47,004 bases of DNA from Acidobacteriota bacterium (GTDB taxonomy: Bacteria; Acidobacteriota; Aminicenantia; Aminicenantales; Saccharicenantaceae): positions 1 through 47,004 of the forward strand of contig JAKQUO010000054.1 in assembly GCA_029569255.1 (NCBI GenBank), in the 5' to 3' direction. Both the position numbers and the translations under genes were made by a program. The notes under the pieces were generated by a model. That model worked only from the letters and a program-made list of their open reading frames with translations, had not been told where the DNA came from and ran no database searches. Numbering within the stretch: position 1 is the first letter of the stretch; the number at the start of each line of letters is the position of its first letter. Below are positions 41,041 through 47,004 of the stretch, in pieces.

Positions 41041-41233
41041 CCAGAGCGCACAAGAGAGCCCCGGTTACGGAACCGCGGCAAGAGCAGGCCCGGTTGAAGC
41101 CATGGTCGTCTCTCCGCCCCGGTGGGCCGGCGGCGGCGGGGGGGGCATGGACCGGGCGGGAGCCTTCCGCATGCCGCCGCGTCCGGACGGCGCTCGGCTG
41201 CCGGCCCGGCGGCTCGGACTCCGGGCCGGGCTC

Positions 41234-41262
41234 TTGACAGGCCGAGGGCCGGGTTCTATATT
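41234..41262 (+). promoter_or_regulatory. Promoter of the porin/two-component operon
   Basis: TTGACA 41234-41239, 17-base spacer, TATATT 41257-41262. Predicted start near 41269, with AGGGAAGGA before ATG 41290. Confidence 0.75.
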
Positions 41263-41289
41263 CTCGGCCAGGAGAGGGAAGGAACACCG

Positions 41290-42486
41290 ATGCGCCGAAT
41301 GACGCCGCCGCTCTGTCTCCTGCTCGTGATGGCCGGCGGCCTCGCCGGGCCGCTCGCCGCCCAGGCCGTTTCTCAGACCGCCGCCCCTCAAGCCGCCGCC
41401 CCGCCGTCCCCCCGCTGGTTCGAGAAGATCGACCTGACCGGCTGGCTGGCCGGGGACGGCCGGTGGCTGAGGACGGGAAAGGGAGCCTCGGCCGCGACGA
41501 CGACCGACCTCTACCTGCGGGCCTTCGAGATCGGCGTCGAGGCCGATCTGGCCGATTGGGCCTCGGCCACGGTCGTCCTCGACTCCGAGTGGATCGGGGA
41601 CGCCCTCAACGGCGGGGACGCGGGGGTCGTCGTCGACGAGGCCCACCTCGACATCGCCGTGCCGCGCTCGCCGCTCTATTTCGTGCTGGGCCTGCGGACC
41701 CAGCCTTTCGGCCTGTTCGAGACCCACTTCGCGACCGATCCCCTGGTCCAGGACGCCTACGAGACCCGCGCCGTCGGCCTGACCGCGGGCCTCAAGGCCC
41801 CCCGTTCGACCGACCTGTCCGTGACCGTTTACAAGGGCCGCGTCCAGGCGGGCCATCTTTACGGGTCCGGCCTCTTCGACGCGGCCGCCGCCCCGCCGCC
41901 ACAGGCGCCGGTCGATCGCGTCGGTTCCTGGATCGTCTCGGGCGTCTCGAGCCCGGCCGGCAAGGCCTGGACCGTGTTCGCCGCCTTCGCCAGCGAGCCC
42001 GGCGCCGGCCGGCGGATGACGGCCTTCAACGCGGGCTCCAACCTCGCCGTCCCCGGCCTGAAGAGCCTCCAGCTCGACGCCGAGTACGCGCGGGGCCTGC
42101 GCCGCGAGGACGCGCCGGGACTGGGCCGGAGCTTCCGCGAATCGGCCTTCTCGGCGACGGCGTCCTACCAGTTCGTCGCCCGGAAGCGGGCCGTCCTCGG
42201 CGGCGGGAACTACCGGGCCCGCAAGAGCCGCCGGCTGGCCCACCCGGCCGAGCTGGCGCTCCGGTTCGAGGCCTTCGACGACGGGGGGCGCGCCGCCGCC
42301 CTGGCCTCCTGGTCGGTGCGTGAGCGGGTCAGCCTGGGCGGGCGCTATACCTTCTTCGAACAGGGCGGCGTCCTGGCCGCCCTCGACCTCGAGGTCCGGC
42401 GCCAGACGCTCCGCGTCGCGCCCGGCTACGATGGCCCCGCCGGCCCGGGCGACGAGGTCACGGTCCGGCTCGGGCTGGACTTCTGA
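41290..42486 (+). CDS. Outer membrane porin, LbtU-like
   Basis: 398 residues with a signal peptide (cut near PLAAQA). The mature protein opens with FEKIDLTGWLAGDGRWLR and shows alternating amphipathic strands to the C-terminal VTVRLGLDF with a terminal phenylalanine. DEAHLDIAVPRSPLYFVLGL and QPFGLFETHFATDPL resemble the LbtU family of siderophore-related porins. The transported substrate is not predictable. It is 24 bases upstream of the response regulator and shares its promoter. The long frame from 41122 is not real upstream of 41290. Confidence 0.82.
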   Translation: MRRMTPPLCLLLVMAGGLAGPLAAQAVSQTAAPQAAAPPSPRWFEKIDLTGWLAGDGRWLRTGKGASAATTTDLYLRAFEIGVEADLADWASATVVLDSEWIGDALNGGDAGVVVDEAHLDIAVPRSPLYFVLGLRTQPFGLFETHFATDPLVQDAYETRAVGLTAGLKAPRSTDLSVTVYKGRVQAGHLYGSGLFDAAAAPPPQAPVDRVGSWIVSGVSSPAGKAWTVFAAFASEPGAGRRMTAFNAGSNLAVPGLKSLQLDAEYARGLRREDAPGLGRSFRESAFSATASYQFVARKRAVLGGGNYRARKSRRLAHPAELALRFEAFDDGGRAAALASWSVRERVSLGGRYTFFEQGGVLAALDLEVRRQTLRVAPGYDGPAGPGDEVTVRLGLDF

Positions 42487-42510
42487 GGAGGCCGCGCGGG
42501 GGAACGCGAC

Positions 42511-43179
42511 ATGCGCATCCTGGTCGTCGAGGACGAGAAGAAGATCGCGGAGTTCGTCCGCAAGGGCCTCAAGGCCGAGGGCTACGCCGTCGATGTCGCC
42601 TTGGACGGCGAGCAGGGCCGCATCTTGGCCGGGACCGGGGCCTACGACCTCGTCATCCTCGACCTGCGCCTGCCCAAGATGGACGGCCTGACCCTCTGCC
42701 GCACGCTCCGCAACGCCAAGTTCGCCGGGCCCATCCTGATGCTCACGGCCCGGGACACGGTCAAGGACAAGGTCCTAGGCCTGGACTCGGGGGCCGACGA
42801 CTACCTGACCAAGCCGTTCGACTTCGAGGAGCTCGTGGCCCGCGTCCGGGCGCTGCTCCGCCCGCGCGGCGCGGCCGAGCCGACCCGGCTCCAGGCCGGC
42901 GACCTCGTCCTCGACCTCCTGGCCCACACGGCCGAGCGGGCCTCGCGGCCGGTCCCGCTGACGGCCAAGGAGTTCTCGCTCCTCGAATACCTTGTGCGCA
43001 ACGCCGGCCGGGTCGTCAGCCGGGCGATGATCGCCGAGCACGTCTGGGACATCCACTTCGACTCGTTCACCAACGTCATTGACGTCTCGATCAACCACCT
43101 CCGGGCCAAGGTCGACCGCGATTTCCCGGTCAAGCTCATCCAGACGGTCCGCGGCCGGGGCTACGTCCTGAAGGCCTGA
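42511..43179 (+). CDS. OmpR/PhoB-family response regulator
   Basis: 222 residues. Receiver domain 1-120 with acidic pocket E7/D8, phosphoacceptor D51 (LVILDLRLPKMDG), T79 (LMLTARD) and the conserved lysine in YLTKPF. The winged-helix effector domain (about 130-222) contains LTAKEFSLLEYLVRNAGRVVS and the C-terminal VRGRGYVLKA. It should bind direct repeats spaced about one helical turn, and a matching array lies 1.5 kb downstream at 44664. It is separated by 1 base from the kinase gene. Confidence 0.95.
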   Translation: MRILVVEDEKKIAEFVRKGLKAEGYAVDVALDGEQGRILAGTGAYDLVILDLRLPKMDGLTLCRTLRNAKFAGPILMLTARDTVKDKVLGLDSGADDYLTKPFDFEELVARVRALLRPRGAAEPTRLQAGDLVLDLLAHTAERASRPVPLTAKEFSLLEYLVRNAGRVVSRAMIAEHVWDIHFDSFTNVIDVSINHLRAKVDRDFPVKLIQTVRGRGYVLKA

Positions 43180-43180
43180 G

Positions 43181-44659
43181 ATGGACGCCGGGTCGCTCCG
43201 CTTCCGGATGACCGGCCTGTACGTCGCGGCCATGGCCTTGACCTTCGTGCTGGTGGGGGTCGCCGTCTACCGGCTGACGGGCGGGGCCATCCGCCGCGAC
43301 CTCGACCACCTCCTGGTGCTGCGGGCCGAGGGCATCGCCGCCTCGATCGACACCTTCTGGACGGTCGAGGCGGAGGAGGCGCTCCGGGCCGGCCGCCCGC
43401 TCGGAACGGCCAGCAAGGTGGGGAACGCCGACTTCGCCCGGCTGGCCCGGCGCTGGGTCGAGGAGCGGGCCCAAGACCCGGTCCTCCTCGACATCGTCGT
43501 CCAGATCTTCGGGCCGGAAGGCCGGCTCGTCTCCGCCACCCAGACGGTCGCCGGCGCGACGCTCCTGCCCTTCGAGGACCTGAGGCCGGACCTCGGCCCG
43601 GAGGCCCGGTTCCTGAACATCGTCGGCAACGGGGCCCCGGGCCAGGAGATCCGCTTCCGGGCCCTCAGCTTTCCGGTCAGCGAGGCCGGCCGCCTGGCCT
43701 ATGTCGTCCGCGTCCTCAGCCCGCTCGCGACGGTGGAGGCCCCGCTTCGCCGCCTGCGGCTGATCTTGCTCCTGGCCTTGCCCGTGGCCGTCGTCCTGAG
43801 CGCGGCCGCCGGGGCCTGGCTGGCCGGCCGGGCCCTCCGGCCGGTCGACCGCATGATCGATTCAGCCCAGGCGATCTCCGCGGAAACGCTCCACCGTCGC
43901 CTGCCCGCGCCCCGGGGCCGGGACGAGTTGAGCCGTCTGGCCGCGACCTTCAACGGTTTGCTCGACAGGATCGAGACGGGCTTCTCGTTCCACCGGCAGT
44001 TCTGGGAGGACGTCGCCCACGAGCTCAAGACCCCGCTGGCGATCATGAAGGGGGAGATCGAGGTGGCCCTGAGGACCGGCGCCGACGCCGAGGGGTCGCG
44101 ACAGGCGCTGGCCAGCAACCTCGAGGAGGCCGAGCGACTCATCCGGCTCATCGAGAAGATGCTGACGCTGGCCCGGCTCGATCGCGGCGGCGCCCCGCTC
44201 GAGACGGCCGATCTCGACCTGGCGGGATTGGCGCTCCGGGCCGTTGAAGAGTTCCGGACGCCGGCCGAGGGCAAGGGCGTCCGGCTGCTCCTCGACGCGC
44301 CGGCCGCCGCGTCCGTCCGCGGCGACGAGGCCCGGCTGCGGGGCCTCTTCTACATCCTCCTCGACAACGCCGTGAAGTTCACGCCGGCCGGCGGGACGGT
44401 CGCGGTCGAGGTCGCCGCGGCCGCGGACGGGGTCCGGCTGACCGTCTCCGACACGGGCCCGGGCATCGCCGAGGAGGACCTCGGCCGGGTCTTCGACCGC
44501 TTCGGCCGGCCCGGGCGCCCCGGCGAAGGCGGCGGCTTCGGGCTGGGGCTGAGCATCGCCAAGGCCGTCGCCGAGAGCCACGGCGGCAGGATCGAGGTTC
44601 GGAGCCGCGTCGGCCGCGGCAGCGCCTTCACCGCCGTCCTGCCGGGCGGACGGACATAA
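43181..44659 (+). CDS. Sensor histidine kinase
   Basis: 492 residues. Two membrane helices (about 10-31 and 191-215) enclose a periplasmic sensor of about 160 residues. A HAMP domain follows (about 216-268). The phosphorylated histidine is H280 in FWEDVAHELKTPLAIMKGE, an HPK1-type H-box with E281-L-K-T-P. ATP lid motifs are LLDNAVKFTPAGG, DTGPGIAEEDL and GFGLGLSIAKAVAESHGG. It phosphorylates the adjacent regulator. The periplasmic sensor lacks recognisable motifs, so its signal is unknown; the neighbours suggest envelope or cation stress. Confidence 0.95.
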   Translation: MDAGSLRFRMTGLYVAAMALTFVLVGVAVYRLTGGAIRRDLDHLLVLRAEGIAASIDTFWTVEAEEALRAGRPLGTASKVGNADFARLARRWVEERAQDPVLLDIVVQIFGPEGRLVSATQTVAGATLLPFEDLRPDLGPEARFLNIVGNGAPGQEIRFRALSFPVSEAGRLAYVVRVLSPLATVEAPLRRLRLILLLALPVAVVLSAAAGAWLAGRALRPVDRMIDSAQAISAETLHRRLPAPRGRDELSRLAATFNGLLDRIETGFSFHRQFWEDVAHELKTPLAIMKGEIEVALRTGADAEGSRQALASNLEEAERLIRLIEKMLTLARLDRGGAPLETADLDLAGLALRAVEEFRTPAEGKGVRLLLDAPAAASVRGDEARLRGLFYILLDNAVKFTPAGGTVAVEVAAAADGVRLTVSDTGPGIAEEDLGRVFDRFGRPGRPGEGGGFGLGLSIAKAVAESHGGRIEVRSRVGRGSAFTAVLPGGRT

Positions 44660-44663
44660 AAGA

Positions 44664-44696
44664 CCTTTAATCCTCTTTTAACCCTTTTTTAACGGT
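44664..44696 (+). promoter_or_regulatory. Three 11-bp direct repeats, candidate response-regulator binding site
   Basis: CCTTTAATCCT, CTTTTAACCCT and TTTTTAACGGT follow each other without a gap, so TTTAA recurs at 44666, 44677 and 44688. This is the spacing bound by OmpR/PhoB winged-helix regulators. The last repeat lies where a -35 would be for the TATATT at 44705-44710. Confidence 0.6.
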
Positions 44697-44704
44697 CTCA
44701 TGCC

Positions 44705-44710
44705 TATATT
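44705..44710 (+). promoter_or_regulatory. -10 element of the lipoprotein-htrA pair
   Basis: TATATT with no consensus -35; the repeats at 44664-44696 occupy that place, the layout of an activator-dependent promoter. Predicted start near 44717, with GAAAGGAGA before ATG 44748. Confidence 0.5.
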
Positions 44711-44747
44711 TGTCTCGAACGGACAAACCCTCGTGAAAGGAGACACC

Positions 44748-45251
44748 ATGAACACGCGCAGACACCGCGGCGGGCCCGGCTGGACCATCCCCGCCCTCGC
44801 CCTGGCCGCCGCGGCCGGGCTGGCCCTTTGGGGAACGACGGCCTGCCGGTCGGAACGGGAGGCGGCGCCCAAGGTCCGGGAGGAGTTCTCGCTCGCGTCG
44901 CTGACGCCGGTCTTCGGCGAAGCCAGGGACGCCAATTCCGGATTGGCCGATTTCACCGAATCGGACCAAGGCCTCATCCTGTCCTACCACTTCTACTTGA
45001 CGGACCGGACAGACGCCGACCAGGAGATCGCCCGGGAGCTGGCGCCGAAGATCCGCAGGCTCTACGGCCGTTTCCGGAACGTCGACCGGGTCAGCTTCGA
45101 GGTCTCGATGCCCGACAAGGCCTCGCCCGACTACTGGAGCCCCTATGTCTCGTTCTCCCTGACGCGCAAGATCGTCAAGAGGACGGGCTGGACGGACCTG
45201 CTCGACACCGACCTTCTCGGGAACGCGCTCAACGTCCGTCGGACCAGGTGA
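44748..45251 (+). CDS. Small envelope lipoprotein of unknown function
   Basis: 167 residues from ATG 44748, preceded by GAAAGGAGA. Lipoprotein-type signal with Cys33 in WGTTAC. The mature part contains YHFYLTDRTDADQEIARELA and RLYGRFRNVDRVSFEVSMPD, with a mix of helix and strand and no motif I know. Its place between the two-component system and htrA, behind the repeats, suggests that it belongs to the same stress response, perhaps as a substrate, sensor or helper. Confidence 0.75.
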   Translation: MNTRRHRGGPGWTIPALALAAAAGLALWGTTACRSEREAAPKVREEFSLASLTPVFGEARDANSGLADFTESDQGLILSYHFYLTDRTDADQEIARELAPKIRRLYGRFRNVDRVSFEVSMPDKASPDYWSPYVSFSLTRKIVKRTGWTDLLDTDLLGNALNVRRTR

Positions 45252-45323
45252 GGCCGCGGGGGAATGAACGCCTCCGTCCGCTCCTGTAAGACAGAGAAAG
45301 AAACGGTATTTGAGGAGATATCC

Positions 45324-46796
<1,473 letters not shown>

Positions 46797-46825
46797 GCCG
46801 GTCGAGACGAAGACGCGAAGCTGTT

Positions 46826-47004
46826 CTATGACGTGCGCCGGTCCCGGGAAAGAAGAGGCTGTCCCCGCGCCTCGCGGGCCTTCTCCGCGCCCCACGCGCG
46901 CAGCCCGTCCCCGTGGTAGTAGAGGACGGGGATGACGACGAGGATGAGGAGCGTCGAGGTGGTCAGGCCGCCGACCGTGCACAGGGCCAGCGACGACCAG
47001 ATCT
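46826..47004 (-). CDS. RND-family efflux transporter, C-terminal fragment cut by the window edge
   Basis: The reverse strand from the right edge encodes 58 residues to TAG 46828-46826. LCTVGGLTTSTLLILVVIPVLYY is the last membrane helix of RND pumps, where the family usually reads GGLxxSTxLTLxxVPVLY. A charged tail follows. It is a second RND pump besides that at 23937-27035, and the two differ in the C-terminal helix sequence. It is convergent with htrA with 29 bases between the stops. Confidence 0.85.
   Translation of the reverse strand, partial: IWSSLALCTVGGLTTSTLLILVVIPVLYYHGDGLRAWGAEKAREARGQPLLSRDRRTS

Overview
This is a GC-rich (roughly 70 %) bacterial chromosome segment with tight gene packing, many ATGA stop/start overlaps and mostly GAGG-type ribosome binding sites. 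A GWxTD-domain lipoprotein, a TonB-dependent receptor with an N-terminal carboxypeptidase-regulatory-like domain, TPR lipoproteins, a bacterial eRF1-like protein and a DUF4382 lipoprotein together suggest a diderm of the Acidobacteriota / Candidatus Aminicenantes type. That placement is inferred from gene content, not from a phylogeny.

Layout. 1-1.2 kb: the 3' end of an IS630-type transposase, a repeat element with two hairpins, and a SAM methyltransferase. 1.4-3.4 kb: a DUF4382 lipoprotein with a near-consensus promoter, followed by a large perfect palindrome. 3.4-6.6 kb: tmRNA (ssrA), then amidase, GerMN protein and the GTPase Der. 6.6-8.4 kb: a TPR lipoprotein and a rhomboid protease. 8.4-12.1 kb: the translation cluster rplM-rpsI-rpsB-tsf-pyrH-frr. 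12.1-15 kb (minus strand): LolA-like protein, ECF sigma factor, zinc-finger anti-sigma factor and a bactofilin-like membrane protein in one operon, divergent from a sodium:solute symporter. 16.5-20.7 kb: TPR protein, AMMECR1 protein with an overlapping partner of possible JAB/MPN fold, metallo-beta-lactamase hydrolase, XerC/D recombinase and a secreted hypothetical. 20.7-27 kb: TetR regulator, TolC-like outer membrane protein, membrane fusion lipoprotein and RND pump in one operon. 27-29.6 kb: eRF1-like protein, tRNA-Leu(CAG), GWxTD lipoprotein. 29.5-33.9 kb (minus): TonB-dependent receptor, ROK kinase, TatA. 34-38.8 kb: LepA, two poorly known proteins and MtnA. 38.8-41 kb: a second, inverted copy of the repeat element, a small CsgG/LpoB-like protein and an ornithine aminotransferase of clearly lower GC. 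41.2-46.8 kb: porin, OmpR-type response regulator, histidine kinase, lipoprotein and HtrA protease. The right edge cuts the 3' end of a second RND pump on the minus strand.

How they work together. Much of the window concerns the envelope: efflux, outer-membrane uptake, lipoprotein handling, two signalling systems (ECF sigma/anti-sigma and a two-component system) and periplasmic proteolysis. The most informative non-coding signals are three TTTAA repeats exactly 11 bp apart between the two-component system and the lipoprotein-HtrA pair; a 21-bp-phased array of GTTCA half-sites in front of the TetR-RND operon, where two divergent promoters share one -35 palindrome; three genes whose start codon lies where transcription should begin; and a family of hairpins with GGGACAYGTACC arms that, as single copies, occur only between divergent promoters. 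All functional readings come from sequence inspection alone.
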